Shown here: positions 1 to 6,464 of the stretch, piece by piece
Numbering within the stretch: the first letter of the stretch is position 1
Layout: the number at the start of each line of letters is the position of its first letter
Assembly (NCBI GenBank): GCA_937959375.1
Contig: CALGLS010000396.1
Span: 1-7,022, forward strand
Direction: 5' to 3'
Source: an uncultured Saprospiraceae bacterium
GTDB lineage: Bacteria > Bacteroidota > Bacteroidia > Chitinophagales > Saprospiraceae
Length of the DNA stretch: 7,022 nt
Notes under the pieces: model-generated
Seen by the model: the letters and a program-made list of their open reading frames with translations, nothing else
What the model was told of the DNA's origin: nothing
Database searches by the model: none
Made by a program: the position numbers and the translations under genes

Positions 1-1
1 T

Positions 2-337
2 TTACATTTTGGTCCTCTAGAATTTAGCCTTCCATATATTCCTTCCTATCTGCCTTTCCCCGCTTTTTGGGTGTACTTTACAGGAATCTGTTTAATGGCT
101 TTTACCTTAAGCGCAATCATTAAAAAATTAGATGCTTTAGCCGCCTTTTTATTAGGTGTCATGCTATTGCTTTTTGTGCTTTTGGTTCATATTCCCAAAG
201 CTATCGAAGGAGATTTTCTCCAAGTAATTGCCACATTTAGAGACACTGCAATGGCTGGTGCTGCATTTATTTATGCATCCTTAATGGCAAAAGACTATCG
301 TTTTGTTAACTTTATAAAATCTAATAAAAATGACTAA
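2..337 (+). CDS. DoxX-like integral membrane protein, C-terminal part (5' end outside window)
   Basis: The reading frame is open from the first complete codon at position 2 and has no ATG suited to a true start, so the gene begins upstream of the window. The first visible residues, LHFGPLEFSLPYIPSYLPFP, followed by FWVYFTGICLMA, resemble the stretch before the second helix of DoxX-like proteins. Two further hydrophobic helices follow (around LAAFLLGVMLLLFVLLVHIP and TAMAGAAFIYASLMA), and the VHIP motif at the end of a helix is typical of the family. DoxX-like proteins are small four-helix inner-membrane proteins; some are linked to redox or thiosulfate metabolism, but most have no known function. 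The stop codon overlaps the start of the next gene by 8 bases (ATGACTAA), which suggests translational coupling. The family call is fairly firm and the function is unknown. A GTG at 71 falls inside the conserved region and is unlikely to be the start. Confidence 0.8.
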   Translation, partial: LHFGPLEFSLPYIPSYLPFPAFWVYFTGICLMAFTLSAIIKKLDALAAFLLGVMLLLFVLLVHIPKAIEGDFLQVIATFRDTAMAGAAFIYASLMAKDYRFVNFIKSNKND

Positions 338-695
338 TCATAATTTATCAGATATCGTATCAGACTTTAATAAATTAGTTGCCAACTTTAATTATCAAAA
401 AGCACATGCGAAATATTATCATAAAGAATTGATAAAACACGAAAATGAAGATGCTCCTACAATCGGATTAGACAATCACCGTAATGAAATGAAAGTCTTT
501 CTTTCAAAAATTTCAAACCATACTGCTAACTTACTTAATGTTATAGTGTCTGATGATATTTCTATTACCGAATGGCATTATAAATTTGAGCATACCGACT
601 GGGGGAAACGCGATTTTAAGGAGGTCTCTATCCAACGTTGGAAAGAAGGCAAAATTATTCACGAAAGACATTTATATAAAACAGAAAAATGGTAA
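330..695 (+). CDS. SnoaL-like / NTF2-like superfamily protein
   Basis: This 121-residue protein matches the SnoaL-like branch of the NTF2 fold, a cone-shaped alpha+beta barrel found in small cyclases, isomerases and many proteins of unknown role. The family pattern is visible in order: an N-terminal helix with a YYHKELIKHENEDAPTIG segment (about residues 29-46), a helix with a following strand (50-75), a SITEWHYKFEHTDWGKRDF strand pair (78-96), and a closing strand with IQRWKEGKIIHERH (101-113). WHYKF, WGKR and QRWKEGKIIHER are characteristic of a subgroup common in Bacteroidota and Proteobacteria. The length is normal for the family. No substrate can be named from sequence. The ATG overlaps the preceding stop by 8 bases, and the next gene starts one base after this stop, so it belongs to the same operon. 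A longer out-of-frame reading through its 3' half is only a shadow. Confidence 0.85.
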   Translation: MTNHNLSDIVSDFNKLVANFNYQKAHAKYYHKELIKHENEDAPTIGLDNHRNEMKVFLSKISNHTANLLNVIVSDDISITEWHYKFEHTDWGKRDFKEVSIQRWKEGKIIHERHLYKTEKW

Positions 696-696
696 A

Positions 697-1002
697 ATGA
701 AAGCAATAGATTTATTTGATCAAATTGGTGAATTGATTGCTAAGAATAAACGGAGTTCCATGTTTGGTGTACCTTGTTACAAATTAGGTAGAAGACCTTT
801 TATTATGTTCTATGATAAACATATAGTTTGTAAACTTTTTGGTCAGACTCATAAAGAAGCAATGCTTTTAAAAGGATCTACTTTGTTTAATCCAAGAGCG
901 AATGACAAGCCTATGAAAAATTGGGTTCAAATTCCTTTTATACATTGGGACAAATGGGAATCTTTTGCGAAATTAGCCTATGCTATCGTAGAAAATGAAT
1001 AA
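697..1002 (+). CDS. Small TfoX N-terminal-like domain protein
   Basis: This 101-residue protein looks like a stand-alone TfoX/Sxy N-terminal-type domain. The visible pattern is an N-terminal helix, then SSMFGVPCYKLGRRPFIMFYDKHIVCKL (about residues 20-47), in which the MFG.P and F.MFY...IV.KL elements form the beta sheet, then a helix with KEAMLLKGSTLFNP, and finally PMKNWVQIPFIHWDKWESFAKLAYAIV (72-98). The PMK.WVQ.P motif is shared with many small proteins of this group. In enterobacteria full-length TfoX/Sxy regulates competence, but small single-domain relatives are widespread and have no established role, so competence should not be inferred here. I chose the ATG at 697, one base after the previous stop, because the residues encoded upstream in this frame run through the SnoaL-like gene and do not look like family sequence. 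The 3' end overlaps a possible start of the next gene by 8 bases (ATGAATAA). Confidence 0.7.
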   Translation: MKAIDLFDQIGELIAKNKRSSMFGVPCYKLGRRPFIMFYDKHIVCKLFGQTHKEAMLLKGSTLFNPRANDKPMKNWVQIPFIHWDKWESFAKLAYAIVENE

Positions 1003-1045
1003 AAAAATACTACCAAAGCTTTTATTGTCGAAAAGAAACTTAAAA

Positions 1046-1513
1046 ATGGAAACAATTATTAAACGTTTTGACACAGGCATGCATTATGTATTAATCCCAG
1101 AAAATAAGGCATTAGAATTTTTGGACAACAATCAGAAAAGAATAATTGCCAGGATTAATAAATCGACTAAAATCCATTGTGCAATAATGCACTCCAAAGA
1201 AAAAGGTTATTTTTTTTACATAGGTAATAAAATTTTAAAGCAGCTTAAGCTGAAAGAGGCCGATACAATTTCAATTGAAATCAGTATTGATAACTCTGAA
1301 ATGAAGTTTGAGTTTCCAGAAGAATTAAAAGAAGTATTAAACACAGATATTGAAGCTAAGGCTATCTTTGATGGACTAACCGATGGAAATAAACGAAGTC
1401 TAATTTACCTTGTTATTAAAGTAAAATCAAGTGACAAAAGAATTGAAAAGTCCTTGAAAACTGCAGAGCATTTAAAGAATGGGATAACGTCCGCTAGAAA
1501 AATTAAGTTCTGA
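1046..1513 (+). CDS. DUF1905 / YdeI-type (OmdA-like) protein
   Basis: From the chosen start the protein has 155 residues. The N-terminal half (about 1-90) has the DUF1905 pattern: FDTGMHYVLIPENKALEFL, then RIIARIN, HCAIM, a GYFFYIGNKILKQLKLKEAD segment and a strand ending FEFPEEL. The C-terminal part (about 91-155) is YdeI-like, with LKEVLNTDIEAKAIFDGLTDGNKRSL followed by a helical KSSDKRIEKSLKTAEHLKNGI. YdeI-type proteins have been linked to tolerance of cationic peptides and to bacteriocin protection in some bacteria; here that is only a family association. An upstream in-frame ATG at 995 would add 17 lysine-rich residues and overlap the previous stop in the same ATGANTAA way as the first junction in this operon. 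Family similarity begins at 1046, so I prefer that start, but 995 remains possible. It is the last gene of the run that begins before the window. Confidence 0.83.
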   Translation: METIIKRFDTGMHYVLIPENKALEFLDNNQKRIIARINKSTKIHCAIMHSKEKGYFFYIGNKILKQLKLKEADTISIEISIDNSEMKFEFPEELKEVLNTDIEAKAIFDGLTDGNKRSLIYLVIKVKSSDKRIEKSLKTAEHLKNGITSARKIKF

Positions 1514-1652
1514 AAAGAGCTGCCTACAACAATGTAAAAATATTCATGCCCAGCAAAAGTTGGTTAGACCGCATACTCGAATCCTTTAGAGACAATCATT
1601 CCATTTCATAAAAAAGCAAACGCCTATTCAACTTCTAGTAAACCTCTCTAAA

Positions 1653-2957
1653 ATGAATAAAACAAGTATCTTAATTGTATTCATATTACTAAGCCTTGTC
1701 CCACTAGTAACCATCTCACAAGTTTCTATTGAGTGGCAAAAATCATTTGGCGGATCTGCTTCAGAATGTGGTTATTCGGTAGAACAAACGACTGACAATG
1801 GTTATATCATTGCAGGAAATTCACAATCTTCAAACGGAGATTTAACAAACAATTTCGGAAGTGATGATATCTGGGTAATAAAACTTGGAAAGAAAGGTGA
1901 AATAAAATGGCAAAAATCATATGGTGGATCCAAAATGGAATGGCCAACTCAGATTACGCAAACGAAAGATGGAGGATATATTTTGGTAGGAACATCTGGA
2001 TCAAAAGACAATGGTTTTAAAAACAAGGGAGAATTTGACGCAGTGGCAATTAAGTTAACGAATAAGGGGGATATCAAATGGCAGAAAAATTTAGGCGGAA
2101 GTGGTTCTGACGCCGCTTACTCCGTTCAAGAAACAAAAGACAAAGGCTATATCATGGCAGGCAGAACAAAATCTAGTGACGGCGATGTCACCAATAACTA
2201 TGGTGATTTTGATGCTTGGCTTGTAAAATTATCAACAACAGGAGATATCATTTGGCAAAAATCTTTTGGTGGTAAAAAACACGATGTTGCCTACTCTGTC
2301 AAACAAACCAAAGATAGCGGTTTCATCATGGCTGGATATTCGAATTCATATGATGGTGACCTAACAGAGAATAAAGGCAACAAAGATTACTGGATTATTA
2401 AAACTACAAAATCCGGAAAACTTGAATGGCAAAAATCATTTGGTGGCAATAGTGGCGATTATGCTGCTTCTGTCCAACAAACAATAGACGGAGGATATAT
2501 CCTAGCAGGTTATTCAGAATCCTATAGTTTGGATTTAAAAGATTCAAAACCTGGGATGAACATGTGGGTCATTAAATTATCAAAGACGGGCAAAGAAATC
2601 TGGCAAAGATGCTTAGGAGGAATTGGCGATGATGCCGCCTACTCGGTTCAACAAACAAAAGACAGAGGATATGTTCTTGCTGGCTATACCATCGCCCCAC
2701 CCTCTTACGTGGATACAACGCATTATAACGTAACCGGCTTTCATGGTGGTTGGGACTTTTGGGTAGTTAAGCTATCAGAGCAGGGTGACTTAGTTTGGCA
2801 AAAGTGCCTAGGTGGCAAAGGAGATGAAATGGCATTCTCGATTCAACAAACGAATGATGGCGGATATATTGTTCTTGGGAATTCAAGTTCAACAGATGGA
2901 GATGCAACTTCCAATCATGGAAACGATGATCTTTGGATTGTCAAATTGAAGGAATAA
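1653..2957 (+). CDS. Exported seven-repeat beta-propeller-like protein
   Basis: This 434-residue protein starts with a lysine followed by a hydrophobic stretch (residues 4-21), a likely Sec signal peptide ending near TIS-Q; there is no lipobox cysteine. The rest is seven tandem repeats of about 58 residues, at roughly 24-83, 84-140, 141-198, 199-256, 257-314, 315-379 and 380-434. Each reads WQKSFGGS..D.AYSVQQT.DGGYI.AGYS.S.DGD.T...G..D.WV.KL...G. Seven such units strongly suggest a closed seven-bladed beta-propeller. Repeat 6 carries a 7-residue insertion (PPSYVDTTHYN region). Related repeats are common in exported Bacteroidota proteins, often with a C-terminal type IX secretion sorting domain. 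None is present here: the protein stops right after the last repeat. It may therefore be periplasmic or exported another way. The ligand is unknown. The gene stands apart from its neighbours by about 140 and 100 bases. Confidence 0.85.
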   Translation: MNKTSILIVFILLSLVPLVTISQVSIEWQKSFGGSASECGYSVEQTTDNGYIIAGNSQSSNGDLTNNFGSDDIWVIKLGKKGEIKWQKSYGGSKMEWPTQITQTKDGGYILVGTSGSKDNGFKNKGEFDAVAIKLTNKGDIKWQKNLGGSGSDAAYSVQETKDKGYIMAGRTKSSDGDVTNNYGDFDAWLVKLSTTGDIIWQKSFGGKKHDVAYSVKQTKDSGFIMAGYSNSYDGDLTENKGNKDYWIIKTTKSGKLEWQKSFGGNSGDYAASVQQTIDGGYILAGYSESYSLDLKDSKPGMNMWVIKLSKTGKEIWQRCLGGIGDDAAYSVQQTKDRGYVLAGYTIAPPSYVDTTHYNVTGFHGGWDFWVVKLSEQGDLVWQKCLGGKGDEMAFSIQQTNDGGYIVLGNSSSTDGDATSNHGNDDLWIVKLKE

Positions 2958-3058
2958 ATGAAGCGCTCAGTAACAGTCAATGGTTTAAAAGATTAAGGAT
3001 ACTTTTTAAACAACTACATTAAATGCCTTCTTCCCAAAGATTATAGTTACATTGGTAA

Positions 3059-4141
3059 ATGAAGAATGAGTCGAAAGATGTTAGCATAGAAATAAACAAA
3101 CCCAAACCTCTAAAATTCGAATCTGAATTAGCCTATTTTAATCGAACAACAGATATTCAAACAACTATTGATACTTTACTTTCAGGAGAGCATGTTTTGG
3201 TAGTTGGTTTTTATAGCAATGGCTTGGATCTATTAAATGCATTACAATCTTATCTCAGAAAAAAACATCCAAATCAAGATTTCCAAGAACAGCGAGCCTT
3301 TCGATTAGAATATAGAAAACTATCTAATCTTGTATTGATAGCCATCGACAAACATAAGTTAGTTGTTAAAAAAGCGCCACTAATCGGCTGGCTACAAAAA
3401 CTATATCCTGACTCAGATGACTTCCTACTAAGTTTCCCGCAAATACAAGGTTTAAATAGCGCTTGGCAATGGTATATCAATGGCGTTATCATTCCGGTTC
3501 TTAGAAATAAAATCCATCCATATTACGGCGTTTATTTTCCTACTCGTTTTGAACATTTACAACTTTTTGATAATTGGTTAAAACGCTATGAAGGACCAAA
3601 AAAGTCAGCCATTGATGTTGGTGTTGGAAGCGGTGTACTCTCTTTTCAACTGATGAAATATGGTTTTCAAAAGTCTTTTGGTACAGATATGAATCCCAAT
3701 GCAATTATTGGATTGCAGGAGTCTATGAAGGGAACAAAGCTATCCGTAAAAATAGAACTTTCGCATGGACACTTATTTGGTAAATGGGAAAAACAAACAG
3801 AACTAATCGTTTTTAATCCGCCCTGGTTACCCACCTCTAATGACATTGATCGCCTTGACGAAGCCATTTACTATAATGACAAACTTTTTTCTGAATTCTT
3901 TCAAGAAGCCAAAAAGAGATTGCTCCCAGATGGTAGAATCGTTCTATTGTTTTCTAACCTAGGTCAAATAACAAACGTAACAAAAGAACATCCAATCGAA
4001 AAAGAACTTTCTGACCAGACACGCTTTGTTTTAGATCGGCATTTTAAAAAATCAGTAAAAAAGGCATCCACCAAAACAAAAAGAAACCAACATTGGCGTT
4101 CTTCAGAAGTCGTTGAATTGTGGGTGTTAAAGCATAAGTAA
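3059..4141 (+). CDS. Class I SAM-dependent methyltransferase, HemK/MTS-like
   Basis: This 360-residue protein has a class I methyltransferase domain in its C-terminal half. Motif I is DVGVGSG (186-192), the SAM-binding loop. An acidic residue after the second strand lies at D210 in FGTDMNPNA. Motif IV is NPPW (253-256) in LIVFNPPWLP, the signature of enzymes that methylate planar amide or exocyclic nitrogens, such as PrmC/HemK, RsmC and N6-adenine methyltransferases. LLPDGRIVLLFSN (288-300) is the later strand of the Rossmann fold. The substrate is not evident: an aromatic at the fourth position is permitted, and W is less usual than Y. Residues 1-150 are an N-terminal region that I do not recognise, ending in YYGVYFPTR (155-163), which resembles the segment preceding motif I in this group. 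A TAA lies directly before the ATG in frame, so this is the first possible start. The basic C-terminal tail (328-347) could contact nucleic acid. Confidence 0.83.
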   Translation: MKNESKDVSIEINKPKPLKFESELAYFNRTTDIQTTIDTLLSGEHVLVVGFYSNGLDLLNALQSYLRKKHPNQDFQEQRAFRLEYRKLSNLVLIAIDKHKLVVKKAPLIGWLQKLYPDSDDFLLSFPQIQGLNSAWQWYINGVIIPVLRNKIHPYYGVYFPTRFEHLQLFDNWLKRYEGPKKSAIDVGVGSGVLSFQLMKYGFQKSFGTDMNPNAIIGLQESMKGTKLSVKIELSHGHLFGKWEKQTELIVFNPPWLPTSNDIDRLDEAIYYNDKLFSEFFQEAKKRLLPDGRIVLLFSNLGQITNVTKEHPIEKELSDQTRFVLDRHFKKSVKKASTKTKRNQHWRSSEVVELWVLKHK

Positions 4142-4585
4142 ACTTTTCTTGACACTTTAGTATTTTGTAATTGAGCTTACCTAACTATTTTTTCTTTCAC
4201 TTTTTGACTTCTGTCCAAAAGCAATAATACAACAAGAATTATAAAATCACTCCCCCCTCCGCAAGCAGGTCGATAGTATTTCTTTCGAATACTCAAACAG
4301 TATAATTCAGTATACCCTTCCTACAATACGCGGGCTTCTCCCCTCTGCTACATACGTGTACAGTCTACTGAATGAATGATCGCCATTTTACTACAACTTC
4401 TCCCCTAGCCTTCTTCTATTTTACTGTTTTCTTTTATTACAGCTACTTCCTTACAGATAATATTTTTTCGTTTTTACAAAAAATATAAATGTCTTTCCCT
4501 ATATTTAGTGCAATCTTTGGTGCCTAAGCTTGATAACTTCTCATACTTTAATGTAGTTGATGCTTTGGCGCTTGATGGTGTTAAA

Positions 4586-4648
4586 GGACTAAGATGTAGC
4601 GGAATGAGACATTCGTAATACTTACTCTTACCACTACACACTAAGTCC
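4586..4648. repeat. Imperfect inverted repeat with an inner hairpin
   Basis: GGACT (4586-4590) pairs with AGTCC (4644-4648) and TGTAG (4595-4599) pairs with CTACA (4634-4638). The middle holds two further pairs between mismatches. Enclosed is a separate perfect hairpin, GAATG-AGA-CATTC (4602-4614). Read as RNA from either strand it would form a two-level structure. It could be a structured transcript, the trace of a mobile element, or chance in AT-rich DNA; there is no T-run beside it, so it is not a standard terminator. Confidence 0.4.
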
Positions 4649-4693
4649 TCAAACTCAATTAAAAGAAAACTGTAGCTGCAACATCACATAAAA

Positions 4694-4707
4694 TTACTTG
4701 GAAGTAA
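4694..4707. promoter_or_regulatory. Candidate operator palindrome upstream of the Crp/Fnr gene
   Basis: TTACTT-GG-AAGTAA is a perfect 6-2-6 palindrome ending 62 bases before the ATG of the Crp/Fnr-type regulator. Dimeric Crp/Fnr proteins bind two-fold symmetric sites and often regulate themselves, so this is a reasonable place for an operator. It does not match the classical CRP (TGTGA-N6-TCACA) or FNR (TTGAT-N4-ATCAA) half-sites. The assignment is an inference from position and symmetry only. Confidence 0.3.
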
Positions 4708-4769
4708 AAATATTAAAAGATCCCAGTGCTAAATGCACATCCAACAACATACCCTACTAAAAAATAAAC

Positions 4770-5354
4770 ATGAAGAATAGTCAATTTCTAATTGAACATA
4801 TATTTAAACCTGAAAGTTTTTCTTCAGATGAGTTGGAGTTAATTCTTTCTCAATTCAAAAAAGTTGAACTTAAGAAAAATGAATATTTTATAGAAGAGCA
4901 TAAAACGGCTAATTATTATTATTTCCTAGAGTCTGGTTTCGCAAGGTCTTATGCTATTGATTTAGAGGGCAACGATATTACCACTAAATTTTATACAGAA
5001 AAAGATATCATTATTGATTGGCATTCCTTTTTCTTAAAAGTTCCATGTAGAGAATACATTCAAGCAACGAGCAATTGTGTCGCATGGAAAATAACGTTTG
5101 AGAATTTTATGAAGTTGTTTAAGATTGAATCGTTTCGGGAAGTTGGTAGAACCCGATTGGTTAATTCTTATTTCACCCTAAAGAACCACACCGTCTCCAT
5201 GATTGCTGAACAAGCAAAAGACCGTTATCTGCATTTGGTGAAGACCCAACCAGATGTAATACATAATGTGCCACTTAAGCATATTGCTACCTACCTTGGC
5301 GTAACAGATACTTCGCTGAGTCGAATCCGTAAAGAAATTTTAAAAAATAAATAG
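4770..5354 (+). CDS. Crp/Fnr-family transcriptional regulator
   Basis: This 194-residue protein has the full layout of Bacteroidota Crp/Fnr regulators. Residues about 25-115 form a cyclic-nucleotide-binding-like beta-roll: LKKNEYFIEEHKTANYYYFLESGFARSYAID, then the jelly-roll return with TTKFYTEKDIIIDWHSF and EYIQATSNCVAWKITFENF. A long dimerisation helix follows (about 110-140), and a helix-turn-helix at about 168-190 reads VPLKHIATYLGVTDTSLSRIRKEI, where LGVTDTSLSRIRK is the recognition region. No cysteine cluster for an iron-sulfur centre is present, so it is not an Fnr-type oxygen sensor; the cAMP phosphate-binding arginine signature is also not evident, so the ligand is unknown. The start follows an A-rich leader without a Shine-Dalgarno site. 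Its stop lies two bases before the membrane-protein gene, so the two are almost certainly co-transcribed, and the regulator may control both genes. Confidence 0.9.
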   Translation: MKNSQFLIEHIFKPESFSSDELELILSQFKKVELKKNEYFIEEHKTANYYYFLESGFARSYAIDLEGNDITTKFYTEKDIIIDWHSFFLKVPCREYIQATSNCVAWKITFENFMKLFKIESFREVGRTRLVNSYFTLKNHTVSMIAEQAKDRYLHLVKTQPDVIHNVPLKHIATYLGVTDTSLSRIRKEILKNK

Positions 5355-5356
5355 CT

Positions 5357-6070
5357 ATGACTTTATTCCCTCAATTTGTCCCTACCTGGATCTCTATTTT
5401 ATTCTTGATCGTTATCTTTATCCCGACTCTAATGATAGCCAGGTTGGCTAAAAAAGGAGTTCAAAACAATAGTACCGCAAATAAGGTTTACCTTTCTATT
5501 GTTGCTTTCTATATCACCTATCTAGCCTATGTCTCATTTGCTTGCTTTAGCGGGTGGTTTGATAAAATTAGTTTACCGCCAACAATTTTGAAATTTACGA
5601 TGATGCCTCTACTGGCATTTCTACTTTTAATCGTTTTTAACTTACCCATTTATAAATCCATCTTAAAGAATGTTCAGCTATCTGATTTAGTCAGCGTTCA
5701 TATCTTTCGACTTATCGGTTCCTTCTTTCTCATTTTAGGCTTTTATAAAGCATTGCCCTCAAGCATTGCTCTATTAGCGGGTTGTGGAGATGTCATTACT
5801 GCCATTTCAAGTATTTTTGTTGCTCAGGCCATTAGAAATAATAAATCCTACGCCAACAAATTAACCTGGGCTTGGAACACATTCGGCTTCCTTGATATTA
5901 TTGCCACTTCTGCTACGGCGCTCATTTTAACCAAAATTTCTATTGATACAGGCTCACAAGGTGTAGAAGCCTTAGCTGCTTTTCCTTTCTGTTTTATTCC
6001 TGCATTTGCTCCTGCAACTATTATTTTCTTGCATTTATCTATTTATAGAAAATTGCTACAGAAGAATTGA
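5357..6070 (+). CDS. Seven-helix integral membrane protein of unknown function
   Basis: I do not recognise a named family for this 237-residue protein. It shows about seven hydrophobic segments, roughly 11-30, 44-65, 79-97, 113-131, 134-157, 169-192 and 207-229, joined by short loops, some of them with lysines. Several polar residues lie in or next to helices and may be functional: HIFRLIG (115-121), AGCGD (141-145), WNTFGFLD (173-180) and the final helix with PAFAPATIIFLHLSIY (215-230). Histidines and aspartates inside helices suggest transport, ligand sensing or an enzyme in the membrane rather than a plain anchor, but nothing decides between these. It starts two bases after the stop of the Crp/Fnr-type gene, so it is probably translated in step with it and could be its target, its signal source, or simply a co-transcribed partner. 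No terminator hairpin with a T-run follows directly. Confidence 0.8.
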   Translation: MTLFPQFVPTWISILFLIVIFIPTLMIARLAKKGVQNNSTANKVYLSIVAFYITYLAYVSFACFSGWFDKISLPPTILKFTMMPLLAFLLLIVFNLPIYKSILKNVQLSDLVSVHIFRLIGSFFLILGFYKALPSSIALLAGCGDVITAISSIFVAQAIRNNKSYANKLTWAWNTFGFLDIIATSATALILTKISIDTGSQGVEALAAFPFCFIPAFAPATIIFLHLSIYRKLLQKN

Positions 6071-6118
6071 GGTGCTAAATACTTTGTAACATAAATTTCT
6101 TTAATTTTTGAATCCTTC

Positions 6119-6160
6119 CCTGCCTTTGCCGGCAGCTACTGTGTATACACAAGTCATGAC
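6119..6160 (+). repeat. Left terminal inverted repeat
   Basis: This 42-base arm contains the palindromes TGCCGGCA (6127-6134), TGTGTATACACA (6140-6151) and GTCATGAC (6153-6160). It pairs with 6465-6506. Confidence 0.55.
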
Positions 6161-6238
6161 ATGATTTGTTGAATTCTATTATAAGGTTTTCCTACTAAAA
6201 AGATGTTACATCAAGTAAAATGGAACAAGTGACGGTTT

Positions 6239-6255
6239 CGCACCTAAAGGAGCTT
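6239..6255 (-). repeat. Hairpin unit, copy 1 (minus orientation)
   Basis: CGCACCTAAAGGAGCTT is the reverse complement form of the AAGCGCCTTTAGGTGCG unit, with one change in the GCGC half (GGAGC for GGCGC). It starts 52 bases before copy 2. Confidence 0.7.
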
Positions 6256-6289
6256 ACATAAATCTCCGTTTAGTAGTATTATAAACATT

Positions 6290-6314
6290 TCGCACCTAAA
6301 GGCGCTTTTACTCG
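6290..6314 (-). repeat. Hairpin unit, copy 2; left arm of a long inverted repeat
   Basis: The first 20 bases (6290-6309) are the perfect reverse complement of 6380-6399. The match continues as ACTCG (6310-6314) against CGAGT (6372-6376), with a 3-base insertion (6377-6379) in the other arm. Together they could form a 25-pair stem with a 57-base loop. Confidence 0.8.
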
Positions 6315-6371
6315 ATTTAATGTGCTCCACCTATGTAATTACAAAAAAGAGTTTAGTGAGTAACAAAATAG

Positions 6372-6399
6372 CGAGTACGAAAAGCGCCTTTAGGTGCGA
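6372..6399 (+). repeat. Hairpin unit, copy 3; right arm of the long inverted repeat
   Basis: It contains GCGCC-TTTA-GGTGC (6384-6397). As a + strand RNA this folds into a five-pair hairpin with one G-U wobble; on the opposite strand the same position is an A-C mismatch, so the unit is better folded as RNA in this orientation. It also pairs with copy 2. Confidence 0.8.
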
Positions 6400-6431
6400 T
6401 ACATTTATAAAATCGGAAATAAGAGGAAGTT

Positions 6432-6448
6432 AAGCGCCTTCGGTGCGA
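6432..6448 (+). repeat. Hairpin unit, copy 4, with a UUCG loop
   Basis: AAGCGCCTTCGGTGCGA differs from copy 3 only in the loop. As RNA, GCGC and GUGC flank a C(UUCG)G tetraloop, one of the most stable hairpin loops known. Copies 3 and 4 start 50 bases apart. The loop differs while the stem is kept, which fits selection for the hairpin. Confidence 0.7.
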
Positions 6449-6464
6449 CACCCGCGTTTGTTGA

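Larger units (their letters stand above)
4142..4769. other. 628-base intergenic region without a convincing gene
   Basis: No family-like protein is visible on either strand. On the + strand a frame is open from 4409 to 4618 without a good start, and on the - strand a frame is open across much of 4480-4690; both are too short and unusual to call genes. The region holds several inverted repeats: AGTATT...AATACT at 4275-4293 (7-base loop), the branched structure at 4586-4648, a palindrome at 4694-4707 and GTGC...GCAC at 4726-4738. CTTCTCCCCT occurs twice (about 4334 and 4397). No Bacteroidota-type promoter that matches both boxes was found. Confidence 0.6.

Noticed and set aside
619..628. AAGGAGG-like Shine-Dalgarno sequence inside the SnoaL-like gene
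   Set aside because: No start codon follows at a suitable distance, and genes in this window do not rely on such sites.
553..696. Longer start for the TfoX-like gene
   Set aside because: The extension lies wholly inside the SnoaL-like gene in another frame and has no family similarity; the ATG at 697 fits the operon spacing.
1546..1611. 21-residue open frame MPSKSWLDRILESFRDNHSIS
   Set aside because: It looks protein-like but is very short, with no known match and no ribosome-binding or promoter signal; it could be a small peptide or a gene relic, and the evidence is insufficient.
3274..4155. Three short - strand frames inside and at the end of the methyltransferase gene
   Set aside because: They are antisense shadows of a well-supported gene and show no motifs of their own.
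4149..4168. TTGACA-like and TATTTTG sequences after the methyltransferase gene
   Set aside because: The spacing is about 10 bases, far too short for a promoter, and no gene follows for 600 bases.
6230..6450. Possible CRISPR array
   Set aside because: The repeats are inverted relative to each other, few and imperfect; no cas genes are present.
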